A stretch of 64,000 nt of DNA, taken from assembly GCF_002913745.1 (NCBI RefSeq), contig NZ_PPCG01000020.1:1-64000 (forward strand). Reading direction: 5' to 3'. This DNA is from Campylobacter concisus (GTDB taxonomy: Bacteria; Campylobacterota; Campylobacteria; Campylobacterales; Campylobacteraceae). This document shows positions 8,435 to 17,106 of this stretch, piece after piece (the first letter of the stretch is position 1; the number at the start of each line of letters is the position of its first letter). The position numbers and the translations under genes were made by a program. Under the pieces are notes generated by a model. That model searched no databases and was not told the DNA's origin. It saw nothing but the letters and a program-made list of their open reading frames with translations.

Positions 8435-10500
8435 ACGGCCTTTTCCACGAAGCTTGACATGATCTCTCTTACATTGCCACCAAAATTTATAGTCAGTTTA
8501 AACTCTTTTTTGATCTTGCTAACCGCGCTCACCCTGCCGATACCAAAAATTTTATGTTTAACAAGGTCGCCTTTTTTAAATTCATTGCTTTGTTCGATAA
8601 CTAGCGAGCCATGCGTGATACCGCTCTCGCTTAAAAATCTACTCTTATTTAGCCTCGTGCGCTGACCTTTATAAAAGCGCGAATTTGCAAAGCTTAGGCT
8701 AAGTGTCCTCTTAGCTCTTGTTATCGCCACATAAGCTAGCCTGCGCTCCTCTTCGATGTCGCTACCATCGCCAATGAGTGGGAAAAATCCCTCTTCAAGG
8801 CCGATCACAAAAAGGTGTTCAAACTCAAGCCCCTTGCTAGCATGCACGCTCATAATGCTAATAGCCTCGTCGCTAATGCCGTCTTGCTCGCTTGTTAGCG
8901 TGATCTCGTTTAAAAACTCTTCTAGATCAAAGCTTGGATTTTGCTTGATCTGATCTTTTAAAACAGCGTAAAACTCGTCGATGTTCGCTGCTCTTTCAGC
9001 GCCATCTGGCAAGCTCTCGTAGTATTTTTTCACGCCAAATTTAGCTTCAAATTTATCTATGAGGTCAAAAACTGAGCTGCTTTCTTGAAGCTCTTTTAGG
9101 TTGTTTGCAAACTCAAGAAGGGCTGATTTTACCTTTTTACTAAAGGCTTCGTCGTTATCAGAGATGTTTGAGATCGCCTCGAAAATTGAAATTTTACCCT
9201 CAAATGCCATCTTTTCAAGCTTATCAAGGCTTACTTTGCCAAGACCGCGTTTTGGGCGGTTGATGATGCGTCTTATTGAAAAGTCATCGTTTGGATTATT
9301 TATCAGCCTTAAGTAGCTTATGATATCTTTGATCTCGGCTCTTTCGTAAAATTTAACACCGCCGACCATTTTATAGGCGATCTGCTCTTTGTTTAGCCCA
9401 TCTTCAAGTGAGCGCGAGAGAGCGTTTATGCGGTATAAGATCGCGATATCTTTTGCCTGCACGCCTTTGCTTAAAAGCTCTTTTATATTTTTTGCGATCT
9501 TGCCAGCCTCGACGCTCTCATCAAAGCTCTCTATCAAATTTACAGCTTCGCCTTCGCCTTTTGTGCCCACAAGCTTCTTGCCAAGGCGGTTGCGGTTATG
9601 ATCTATCAGTTCGTTTGCAGCCTTTAGTATCGCTTCACTCGAGCGGTAGTTTTTCTCAAGTCTGATGATCTTTACGTTGCTAAACTGATCTTTGAAATTT
9701 AAGATATTGTCTATCTTTGCACCGCGCCAGCCATAAATACTCTGGTCATCATCGCCCACCACGCAGATATTTTCGTGGCATAGACAGAGTTTTTTTAGGA
9801 GCTTATACTGAAGATCGTTTGTGTCTTGATACTCATCGACCATTATATATTTGTAGCGGTTTGAAATTTCTCTAGCAAGATCTTCGTTTTCGTCTAAAAT
9901 TTTATATGTAAGCCCTAGCAAATCGTCAAAATCAACAAGGTTGTTTGCCTTTAAATAGTCCTCGTACTTTTCATAAATTTGCGCTGCTTGTTTGTAAAAG
10001 TTGTCCTTGCTCTTATCAAATGAAGAGAAATTTGCATTTTTATAGACCTCTTCGACGCTTAAAAGTGAGTTTTTATAGTTTGAAATTTCACTTGACAAAA
10101 TAGCAGTGGCGACTGGACTTTCAAAGCTTTTGATGATGCGTTTTTTATCGTCTGTGTCGATGATGACGAAGTTGTTTTTTCTGCCAAGCTTTTCTATGTA
10201 GAGCTTTAAAAACAAAAGTCCAAATTTGTGAAATGTGCAAAGAAGCGGCGAGTAGTTTTTGCCGCTTTGGCTTAGCATCGCCATGGCTCTGCTGCGCATC
10301 TCGTTGGCCGCTTTGTTTGTAAAAGTAAGAGTTAGCGTGTTTGCAGCGTCTATGCCAACCTCGCCGATGAGATAGGCAAGCCTAGTCGTGATAGTCTTTG
10401 TCTTGCCGCTGCCAGCACCTGCTAGTATGAGCATCGGGCCATCTATGTGGGTGGCTGCTTCGCGCTGGGCTTCGTTTAAATTTGATAGTAAATTTTCCAT
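8431..10500 (-). CDS. uvrD: UvrD/PcrA/Rep-type superfamily 1A DNA helicase
   Basis: ATP-dependent 3'-5' helicase acting in repair and replication restart. Helicase motifs are in order: Walker A LAGAGSGKTKTI near residue 25, DEYQDTN (motif II), GDDDQSIYGWRGA (motif III), NYRSS, SVHASKGLEFEHLFVIG (motif V) and RRLAYVAITRAKRTL (motif VI). The C-terminus resembles the PcrA/UvrD tail (FKKGDLVKHKIFGIGRV). A TTG at 10536 would add 12 basic residues; I use the ATG at 10500 because the family opens at LLSNLNEAQREA, although no strong ribosome site is seen before either. Confidence 0.9.
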   Translation of the reverse strand: MENLLSNLNEAQREAATHIDGPMLILAGAGSGKTKTITTRLAYLIGEVGIDAANTLTLTFTNKAANEMRSRAMAMLSQSGKNYSPLLCTFHKFGLLFLKLYIEKLGRKNNFVIIDTDDKKRIIKSFESPVATAILSSEISNYKNSLLSVEEVYKNANFSSFDKSKDNFYKQAAQIYEKYEDYLKANNLVDFDDLLGLTYKILDENEDLAREISNRYKYIMVDEYQDTNDLQYKLLKKLCLCHENICVVGDDDQSIYGWRGAKIDNILNFKDQFSNVKIIRLEKNYRSSEAILKAANELIDHNRNRLGKKLVGTKGEGEAVNLIESFDESVEAGKIAKNIKELLSKGVQAKDIAILYRINALSRSLEDGLNKEQIAYKMVGGVKFYERAEIKDIISYLRLINNPNDDFSIRRIINRPKRGLGKVSLDKLEKMAFEGKISIFEAISNISDNDEAFSKKVKSALLEFANNLKELQESSSVFDLIDKFEAKFGVKKYYESLPDGAERAANIDEFYAVLKDQIKQNPSFDLEEFLNEITLTSEQDGISDEAISIMSVHASKGLEFEHLFVIGLEEGFFPLIGDGSDIEEERRLAYVAITRAKRTLSLSFANSRFYKGQRTRLNKSRFLSESGITHGSLVIEQSNEFKKGDLVKHKIFGIGRVSAVSKIKKEFKLTINFGGNVREIMSSFVEKAV

Positions 10501-10551
10501 TTTTCGCTTTTTAAATTTTCTTTTGATTTTAGCCAAAAATGCTTAAAATTA

Positions 10552-11001
10552 CTATTTTTTCTTAAATATATCTTTATTTTTTGGGTTTTGCAAAAAGACT
10601 GAGGCTGATTTTTTAGCGTGATCGACTTGCTTCTCTTTTGGCTTATAAATGGAGAAATTTACAAGGATCGGGCTATTTTCAACCAAAATTTGAACCACAG
10701 CGCCAAGTGGAAACGATACCACTGAGGCAAAATTTTCACTGCCAAAGCCAGCCTCAAAGCTAAGCTCATCTTGCGTTAGCCTAGCACTTTCAAGCGTGTA
10801 GCCACCAAGCGAGAACATAATGACTGGCATGCTAAATCCACTGCTTATCTCATCTGGCAAGCTAGGCTCAAAGCTAACTAGAGGCAAATTTGCCATAACT
10901 GAGAAATTTAGCCCCTTTTCAAGTAAAAAATCAATGCACTCATAGACGTGCATCTTCATCAAAAGCGCAAATTTCTCATCGTCTAAAATTTCGTCTAACA
11001 T
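10552..11001 (-). CDS. SspB-like ClpXP adaptor candidate (149 aa)
   Basis: In Campylobacter this position usually carries a gene annotated only as hypothetical. By eye it resembles SspB: ECIDFLLEKGLNFSVMANLP near the start parallels the E. coli FYEWLLDNQLTPHLVVDV segment, and LSFEAGFGSENFASVVSFPL followed by GAVVQILVENS parallels the E. coli VRFNARFGGIPRQVSVPLAAVLAIYARENG segment in order and spacing. The last 30 residues are Lys-rich and could play the ClpX-binding tail role, but no clear XB motif is visible. It lies 1 nt after pepF and upstream of uvrD, in the same block as smpB. The fold assignment is my inference. Confidence 0.6.
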   Translation of the reverse strand: MLDEILDDEKFALLMKMHVYECIDFLLEKGLNFSVMANLPLVSFEPSLPDEISSGFSMPVIMFSLGGYTLESARLTQDELSFEAGFGSENFASVVSFPLGAVVQILVENSPILVNFSIYKPKEKQVDHAKKSASVFLQNPKNKDIFKKK

Positions 11002-11002
11002 C

Positions 11003-12724
11003 TTAATCCTTTGAAATTTCTAAAAACTCATCTACTAGTTTTTTGACCTCGTTTATGCCTATCTGCCAGAAGTTTTTATCATCTATATCAAAGCCAAATT
11101 TACCCACAAGCTCCCTTGGGCTAAGACTCCCGCCAAGGCTCAAAAACTCGGTGTAAATTTCGACAAAATTTTTGCATTTGCCGCTTTTGTAAAGCCCAAA
11201 AAGTGCAAGCACAAGAAGCTGTGCGTAAGAGTAGGCGTAGCAGTAAAATGGCGTGTGGATGAAGTGCGGGATGTAGCTCCACCAAATTTTGTAGTAGTCA
11301 TTTAGTGTGACGCTTTTGCCAAACATCTTTTTGCTCTCTTTTAGCCAAATTTTATTTAGCTCATCTAGGCTGATCTCGCCCTCGTGTGCGTGCACAGCCC
11401 TTTCAAAGGTGGTGAAATTTATCTGGCGGTAAAGCGTGGCAAATATATCCTCGATCTTGCCAGCGAGCAGTGAAATTTTCTCTTTTTTGCTAAGGCCGTC
11501 TTTTATGTGATCAAAAACTAACATCTCGCAAAAGACTGAAGCCGTCTCAGCCGTGGTCAGCGGGGTGTCTGAGTTTAGGTAGCTTACGCTATATGATAGC
11601 TTTTGATGCACAGCGTGACCAAGCTCGTGAGCTAGCGTAAAAAGGTCTCTTCGCTGGTTTGTGTGATTTAGCAAAACATAAGGGTGCGTGTCGCTTGATC
11701 CTGAGTGTGAAAATGCTCCACCTCGCTTGTTTGGCGCAGGATAAACGTCGATCCAGCCGTCACTAAAAGCACTTTTGGCTATATCGCCAAATTTGGGTGA
11801 AAATGTCCAAAACGCTTTTAAAACTATCTTTTTGCACTCTTCAAATTTATACTCGCTTTCGCTGCTAAGAGGCGCGTATCTATCGTAATCATAAAGCTTT
11901 TTAAGGCCTAAAATTTCTCTTTTGCGCTCGTAAAATTTAGAGACTAGATCAAAATTTTTCTCCGTTACAGCAATTAGCGAATCAACGCTTTTTTTGCTGA
12001 TTTGATTTTCAAGGTGTCTTGGCTCTTCAGGAAGCTTGAAATTTCGCAGCTCGCAGCTCGTTTTTAGATCAGTTTTTATCATATTATATATGTAGCCAAG
12101 GAGGTGCTGGTGCTTGCTAAGCTCGTTTGAAAGGCTTTTGGCGGCCAGTTTTCGCACGCTTTGGTCGCTCTCATGAAGCTTGGCTAAAATCTCTTCTTCG
12201 TTTAAAAGCTCGCCTTTAAATTTAAACCTCATCTTACTCATACTCTCATCAAAAAGCCTTGAAAAGCCCTCAGCTCCGGTGCTTGCCGTGCGAAGTAGCA
12301 CTCTCTCTTCTGCAACGCTTAGTTGGTGCGGTTTTGCTTTGGCGAGGTTGCTTAGATAGTAGCCATATTTTTTGGAGCTTTTGATGATCTCTTCTTGTTT
12401 TTCAGGGGCAAACTCATTAAATTTGATCTCAAAAAATATCAAATTCTCATTTGCTTTTGTCGCTATCTCATCGATCTTTGCGTAAAATGCGCCCTTGCTT
12501 GTATCTTTGGCAAAATTTAAAAAAGCGTAAGTCATTACCTTTGAAATTTTAGCTATCAAGCTTTCATATTCGCAAAAAGCCTTTAAAAACTCCTCTGTTT
12601 TTAATTTTTCATAAATTTCAAGGTATTTATCTTTAAATTTCTCGCACTCTTTTTGTAAATTTAGTGCGTTTTGTTTGCACTCTTTTTCATTTGCAAAAAG
12701 TGCTTTTAGATCCCAAATTTGCAT
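11003..12724 (-). CDS. pepF: Oligoendopeptidase F, M3 family metallopeptidase
   Basis: Cytoplasmic zinc oligopeptidase trimming peptides. The zinc motif HELGH lies in LFTLAHELGHAVHQKLSY at about residue 365, with the downstream metal-ligand glutamate in LTTAETASVFCEMLVFD. The 573 residues are the family length. No signal peptide is visible. It is the first gene of the minus-strand block, with an AAAGGAT ribosome site before the ATG at 12724, and is followed 1 nt later by the SspB-like gene. Confidence 0.93.
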   Translation of the reverse strand: MQIWDLKALFANEKECKQNALNLQKECEKFKDKYLEIYEKLKTEEFLKAFCEYESLIAKISKVMTYAFLNFAKDTSKGAFYAKIDEIATKANENLIFFEIKFNEFAPEKQEEIIKSSKKYGYYLSNLAKAKPHQLSVAEERVLLRTASTGAEGFSRLFDESMSKMRFKFKGELLNEEEILAKLHESDQSVRKLAAKSLSNELSKHQHLLGYIYNMIKTDLKTSCELRNFKLPEEPRHLENQISKKSVDSLIAVTEKNFDLVSKFYERKREILGLKKLYDYDRYAPLSSESEYKFEECKKIVLKAFWTFSPKFGDIAKSAFSDGWIDVYPAPNKRGGAFSHSGSSDTHPYVLLNHTNQRRDLFTLAHELGHAVHQKLSYSVSYLNSDTPLTTAETASVFCEMLVFDHIKDGLSKKEKISLLAGKIEDIFATLYRQINFTTFERAVHAHEGEISLDELNKIWLKESKKMFGKSVTLNDYYKIWWSYIPHFIHTPFYCYAYSYAQLLVLALFGLYKSGKCKNFVEIYTEFLSLGGSLSPRELVGKFGFDIDDKNFWQIGINEVKKLVDEFLEISKD

Positions 12725-12812
12725 ATTTATCCTTTAAATTTTTGGGACATTTTACAAAAAAATGGATAAAAGTAAAATTTCAGTCAAAATTTAGCTGAAA
12801 TTTTACTGAGGA

Positions 12813-14180
12813 TTATTCTGAAGTCTCTGAGGCTACGGCTGTAAAAAGCACGTCTGATGAGCTATTTAGTGCAGTTTCAACTGAGTCTTGGATGACGCCT
12901 ATCGTAAAGCCAACTGTTACAAACTGCATAGCGATATCGTTACCGATACCAAAAAGTCCGCACGCTAATGGCACTAGAAGAAGTGAGCCACCAGCCACGC
13001 CAGATGCGCCGCACGCGCCAAGAGCTGAGATGAAGCAAAGAAGAAGCGCATCGCCAAATGTAACTGTTATAGATGGGATAGAATTTACCGCAGTAAGCGC
13101 TAGGATGCTAATAGTAACTGCAGCACCGCCCATGTTTATAGTAGCACCAAGCGGGATAGAGATCGAGTAGAGCTCCTCTTTTAGTCCAAGCTTTTTGCAA
13201 AGCGCCATATTTACAGGGATGTTTGCAGCTGAGCTTCTTGTAAAAAACGCTGAGATCGCGCTCTCTTTTAGGCAGATCATCACAAGTGGATAAGGATTTT
13301 TCCTAGTTAGTGCAAAAACCATCGCTGGATAGACGATAAATGCTACTACAAGCATCGCTCCAACAAGAACTAAGATCAGTTTTAGATATCCTGCAAGTGC
13401 CTCAAATCCAGTGTCATGAATGCTGATAGCAACCATGCCAAATATGCCAAATGGAGCTAGTCTGATGATAAATTTAACGATATGAGTTACGCCGTCGCTT
13501 ATATCTTTAAATACTTTTTTTGTCTCAGGTGTGGCATATCTCATAGCAATACCACCACCTATCGCCCATGTGATGATGCCTATATAGTTGCCGTTTGCTA
13601 GGGCGGTTATTGGATTTTCTACCATTTTATAGATAAGATCTTTTAGCACGTTTGTGATGCCTTGAGGTGCTGACATATCAGCGCTTTGCAGACCTTTTAG
13701 CGGTATCTCGATAGGAAATAAAAAGCTTGCAATTACTGCCACAACAGCTGCTAAAAAGGTGCCAACAAGGTAGAGTGTGATGATCTTTTGCATGCCTTTT
13801 GTGTGGCCAAAATCTTTTAAAATGATAGAGGTTGCAACTAAAACAAATACAAGAATAGGTGCGATTGCTTTTAGAGCGCCCTTAAACAAATCTCCTAAAA
13901 CTGAGGCTGAAGCAGCAATAGAATCAGCCGAACTAGCCTTTTCTTTGGCCTCATCAAGTTGTTTTACTTCATCTTGGCTAAGGCGAGTTTTTATGACTTC
14001 ATCTATGCTTAAGCCACTCTCTTTTTGGATGGTTTGAATTTTAGCTGAGATTTGGTTGTAAGGGGCTGCTTGATAATGTGTGTAAAAGCCAACTAGGGCA
14101 CCTAGGATGATACCGACTAAAATTTGAATGATCAAATTTCCATCGGCGTATCTTCTTGCAATGTTTTTAAACATATTCAT
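12813..14180 (-). CDS. sstT: Serine/threonine:Na+ symporter SstT
   Basis: Secondary transporter of the dicarboxylate/amino acid:cation symporter family for L-serine and L-threonine, important for asaccharolytic Campylobacter. The C-terminal half has the SstT motifs [30 protein letters not shown] and [20 protein letters not shown]. At 455 residues it is about 40 longer than E. coli SstT because of an extra loop after the first helix (about residues 35-85, rich in Gln/Ser/Asp). The ATG at 14180 has AAGGTG before it. Confidence 0.9.
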   Translation of the reverse strand: MNMFKNIARRYADGNLIIQILVGIILGALVGFYTHYQAAPYNQISAKIQTIQKESGLSIDEVIKTRLSQDEVKQLDEAKEKASSADSIAASASVLGDLFKGALKAIAPILVFVLVATSIILKDFGHTKGMQKIITLYLVGTFLAAVVAVIASFLFPIEIPLKGLQSADMSAPQGITNVLKDLIYKMVENPITALANGNYIGIITWAIGGGIAMRYATPETKKVFKDISDGVTHIVKFIIRLAPFGIFGMVAISIHDTGFEALAGYLKLILVLVGAMLVVAFIVYPAMVFALTRKNPYPLVMICLKESAISAFFTRSSAANIPVNMALCKKLGLKEELYSISIPLGATINMGGAAVTISILALTAVNSIPSITVTFGDALLLCFISALGACGASGVAGGSLLLVPLACGLFGIGNDIAMQFVTVGFTIGVIQDSVETALNSSSDVLFTAVASETSE

Positions 14181-14279
14181 TTGACACCTTAATAAATTAG
14201 TTTTTTGTTGATTTTAGCTAAATGATTTTTAAATATAAAGAAATTTAAAAAGATTAATTCGCTTTTTATATGGATTTGT

Positions 14280-14285
14280 TACAAT
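14280..14285 (+). promoter_or_regulatory. Probable -10 element of metK
   Basis: TACAAT in a TTTGTTACAATTAC context, downstream of a T-rich stretch as in Campylobacter housekeeping promoters. It lies 33 nt before the metK ATG, whose ribosome site is AAGGAAAAGGA at 14303-14313. Confidence 0.55.
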
Positions 14286-14318
14286 TACACAAAAATTTAA
14301 CCAAGGAAAAGGACGAAA

Positions 14319-15524
14319 ATGTATCTATTTACTTCTGAAGTTGTAAGTCCAGGTCATCCAGATAAATGCGCTGATATCATCGCTGATAGCATTGTTGATA
14401 CTATTTTAACGCAAGATCCAAATGGACGCGTTGCAAGCGAAGTTTTTGTAGCCGGAAAAAATATAGTAATAGGCGGAGAGATAAACTCAAAGGTAAAACT
14501 CTCTTATAAAGACTACGAAAAGATCGTAAAAGACGCTCTTGCGCATATTGGATATGACGGAAAGAGCAACTTTACAAAAGAGCAGTGCTTGCATCCAGAC
14601 GATATCGAGGTCAAAGTCTGCTTAAATCAACAAAGTCCAGATATAAATCAAGGTGTTGATCAAAGTGATGGCGAGATTGGAGCGGGAGATCAAGGCATCA
14701 TGTTTGGCTTTGCAAGTTGCGAAGCGAAAGAATTTATGCCAGCAGCTATAACTTACGCAAGAATGCTTTGTGAAAAAGTATATAAATTTGCCAAAGCAAA
14801 CCCTGATAAACTTGGTGTTGATATAAAAACACAGGTTACGATTGATTACGGTAGTAAAGACAACTTTGAAAACTGCAAACCTCAAAGTATCCATACCATC
14901 GTCGTTTCAGCCCCTTGCGTGGAGAGCATGAAGATAGAAGAGCTTCGCGCATTAATACAAAATTTAATAGACGAAACTGGCCTTCCAAAAGAGCTATATA
15001 ATAAAGAAAAAACGATCATCTATATAAACCCAACAGGCAGATATGTAAATCACAGCTCACTTCACGATAGTGGTCTAACAGGCAGAAAACTAATCGTCGA
15101 TAGCTTTGGCGGATATAGCCCAATAGGTGGTGGTGCTCAGTCAAGCAAGGACTACACAAAGGTTGATAGAAGCGGACTTTACGCAGCGCGCTGGATAGCT
15201 AAAAATATCGTTGCAGCTGGCCTTGCTAAAAAATGTATCGTTCAGATAAGCTACGCGATCGGCGTTGCAAAGCCAACTTCAGTTAGCGTTGATACCATGG
15301 GAACTCACGCAAACAGCGTAAATGACGATATGCTTTCAAATTTTGTAAGCGAGCATTTTCCTCTAACACCTCGCTGGATAACAAATAAATTTGGTCTTGA
15401 TAAACCAAGCAAAGAGACATTTTTATATGCAAAAGTAGCTGCAAAAGGTCAAGTGGGAAATGCAAAATACCCTTGGGAAAAGCTTGATGCAGTCGATACT
15501 TTCAAGGCTTTACTGAAAAAATAA
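14319..15524 (+). CDS. metK: S-adenosylmethionine synthetase
   Basis: Makes SAM from methionine and ATP in the cytosol. Signatures are FTSEVVSPGHPDKCADIIAD at the N-terminus, GAGDQGIMFGFA near residue 120, and GGGAQSSKDYTKVDRSG near residue 270, a slightly divergent form of the usual GGGAFSGKDPTKVDRS as seen in epsilonproteobacteria. The 401 residues are normal. It is monocistronic, bounded by its own promoter and a strong shared terminator with lnt. Confidence 0.96.
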   Translation: MYLFTSEVVSPGHPDKCADIIADSIVDTILTQDPNGRVASEVFVAGKNIVIGGEINSKVKLSYKDYEKIVKDALAHIGYDGKSNFTKEQCLHPDDIEVKVCLNQQSPDINQGVDQSDGEIGAGDQGIMFGFASCEAKEFMPAAITYARMLCEKVYKFAKANPDKLGVDIKTQVTIDYGSKDNFENCKPQSIHTIVVSAPCVESMKIEELRALIQNLIDETGLPKELYNKEKTIIYINPTGRYVNHSSLHDSGLTGRKLIVDSFGGYSPIGGGAQSSKDYTKVDRSGLYAARWIAKNIVAAGLAKKCIVQISYAIGVAKPTSVSVDTMGTHANSVNDDMLSNFVSEHFPLTPRWITNKFGLDKPSKETFLYAKVAAKGQVGNAKYPWEKLDAVDTFKALLKK

Positions 15525-15529
15525 TCAAA

Positions 15530-15556
15530 AAAGTGGCTTTATCTAAAAGCCACTTT
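15530..15556 (+). terminator. Bidirectional terminator between metK and lnt
   Basis: Perfect 11-bp stem AAAGTGGCTTT / AAAGCCACTTT with a 5-nt loop; A-run before and T-rich sequence after make it suited to both convergent genes. Confidence 0.85.
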
Positions 15557-15565
15557 AAATTTCTT

Positions 15566-16861
15566 TTAAAACTCATCCCAAAACGCTTTTTTAGGCTTTA
15601 TGATCTCGCTTTTTGAGCCATTTACGCTGTGATAGACTGCTTTATTATACTTTGTAGCGAGATGTTTTATAAGCACTCTTTGAAGCACAGGTTCGCTACT
15701 TGGCACAAACCAGCCGTTGTTTGTGATTGCTACGACCACATCAAATTCGCCCTTATAAAGCTCCTCTCTTGTCGCCTCATAGCAGATAGCATTTCTGATT
15801 TTAACCCCATCTATCTCATAGTCACTAAAATTTTCAGCCTTTTTAAAGTCGCTAGCTCCGCCAAAAAATAGCTTATTTACCGCATCTTGCATAAATTTTG
15901 GCAAAGGAATTTCTTCTCCAAATGGCACTAAAAATTTTTTATCCATTCGTCTAAGAGTGCCATCTTGAAACAAAAATGCAGAGTTATAAATTTGATTATT
16001 TTCATAAGCAAGCGCGCCAGCTACGATAGTTATCTGCTTTGAAAGTTCTTTTAGCTCATCAACAAGTAGCGGCTCATTTGTCATAAATAATGGAAACGCA
16101 CTCTCTGGAAGTACGATAAGGCGTTTTTGCTCGGCTATGGCGCTGCTTATCAAGTCTAAATTTTCATTTGTAAATTCCATACGAAGATTTTTATCCCAGC
16201 GCACCCTTTGAGCGACATCAGTGTTTACTAGCTCCACGTCAAATGGCAGAGTTTTTGCCTCGTTACTTTTAAACTGCAAAGCGGCGATTAGGCAGATAAA
16301 AGCTAGGCCAAATTTTAAAAATTTACCTTTTAAACTCAAAGAAATGGCTGCTAAAAATATAAATATAAGCCCTCTAGTATTTGGCTCAAAAGCGCCTAAA
16401 ACAAGCGTTGCTTCAAGGTTAAACCAGTTAAAGCCAAATGGGTGTACGTAGCTTATTAAAAATAACAAAACGGCTCTTAGCGCTACAAAGCTTGGAAAAG
16501 AGGCTATCCAAAATAAAAGTCCATAAACAAGGGCTACAAAGAGGATGACAAATGGGATAAGCCAGACAAGCTCATAGTAGATAAAACTAAAGCCGATCCA
16601 GTAAAACCACAAAATCCCAGTGAAAAATCCAGCTGCGAAAAAGCCAGCCCTGCTTAAATTTATTAAGACGAAAATTCCAGCTAGTGTGAGAAAAGGTGAG
16701 ATGAAATTTAAAATTTGATTTTCAGCCATAGCTAAAAAAATAAAATTAGAAAGCAAAAAAGCACCGACAAAGGCTTTTATTATAATTTTAGTGCTAAAAT
16801 GTCCGTTTAAAAATCTTACAATTAAGGAAATCCATGCAAAACGCTGATTTTTTAACATCAT
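15566..16861 (-). CDS. lnt: Apolipoprotein N-acyltransferase Lnt
   Basis: Inner-membrane enzyme that N-acylates the lipid-modified cysteine of lipoproteins. Several hydrophobic helices fill residues 25-195, then a nitrilase-fold domain with the catalytic triad visible as Glu in LPESAFPLF, Lys in DKKFLVPFGEE and Cys in RNAICYEATRE. The C-terminal membrane helix of longer relatives is absent; 431 residues is usual for Campylobacter. The start is uncertain: ATGs at 16861 and 16858 place the first 28 bases inside divergent yajC; the next in-frame start, TTG at 16756, would cut the first helix. Confidence 0.88.
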   Translation of the reverse strand: MMLKNQRFAWISLIVRFLNGHFSTKIIIKAFVGAFLLSNFIFLAMAENQILNFISPFLTLAGIFVLINLSRAGFFAAGFFTGILWFYWIGFSFIYYELVWLIPFVILFVALVYGLLFWIASFPSFVALRAVLLFLISYVHPFGFNWFNLEATLVLGAFEPNTRGLIFIFLAAISLSLKGKFLKFGLAFICLIAALQFKSNEAKTLPFDVELVNTDVAQRVRWDKNLRMEFTNENLDLISSAIAEQKRLIVLPESAFPLFMTNEPLLVDELKELSKQITIVAGALAYENNQIYNSAFLFQDGTLRRMDKKFLVPFGEEIPLPKFMQDAVNKLFFGGASDFKKAENFSDYEIDGVKIRNAICYEATREELYKGEFDVVVAITNNGWFVPSSEPVLQRVLIKHLATKYNKAVYHSVNGSKSEIIKPKKAFWDEF

Positions 16862-17106
16862 TACTACCTCTTGTTGTGCTTTTCGCCATATTTTACTTTT
16901 TGGTTATCAGACCTCAACAAAAACAGCAAAAAGCCCACGCAGCAATGCTTGCAGCTCTTGACAAAGGCGATAAGATAGTAACTAATGGCGGACTTATATG
17001 CGAAGTGATTAAAGCCGAAAATGATTTTATCAAAGTTAAACTTAACGATGATGTAATCGTTCGTATAGCACGCGAGTTTGTAGCTAAAAAGATCGAAGAT
17101 AAATAA
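16834..17106 (+). CDS. yajC: Sec translocase accessory protein YajC
   Basis: Single-span inner-membrane protein of the SecDF-YajC complex. One helix (about residues 9-26, LLPLVVLFAIFYFLVIRP) is followed by the family motif RPQQKQQKAHAAMLAALDKGDKI and the beta-rich GGLICEV domain. AAGGAAA precedes the ATG at 16834. Its stop overlaps the secD start (TAATG), and its 5' end overlaps the divergent lnt reading frame. Confidence 0.94.
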   Translation: MQNADFLTSLLPLVVLFAIFYFLVIRPQQKQQKAHAAMLAALDKGDKIVTNGGLICEVIKAENDFIKVKLNDDVIVRIAREFVAKKIEDK

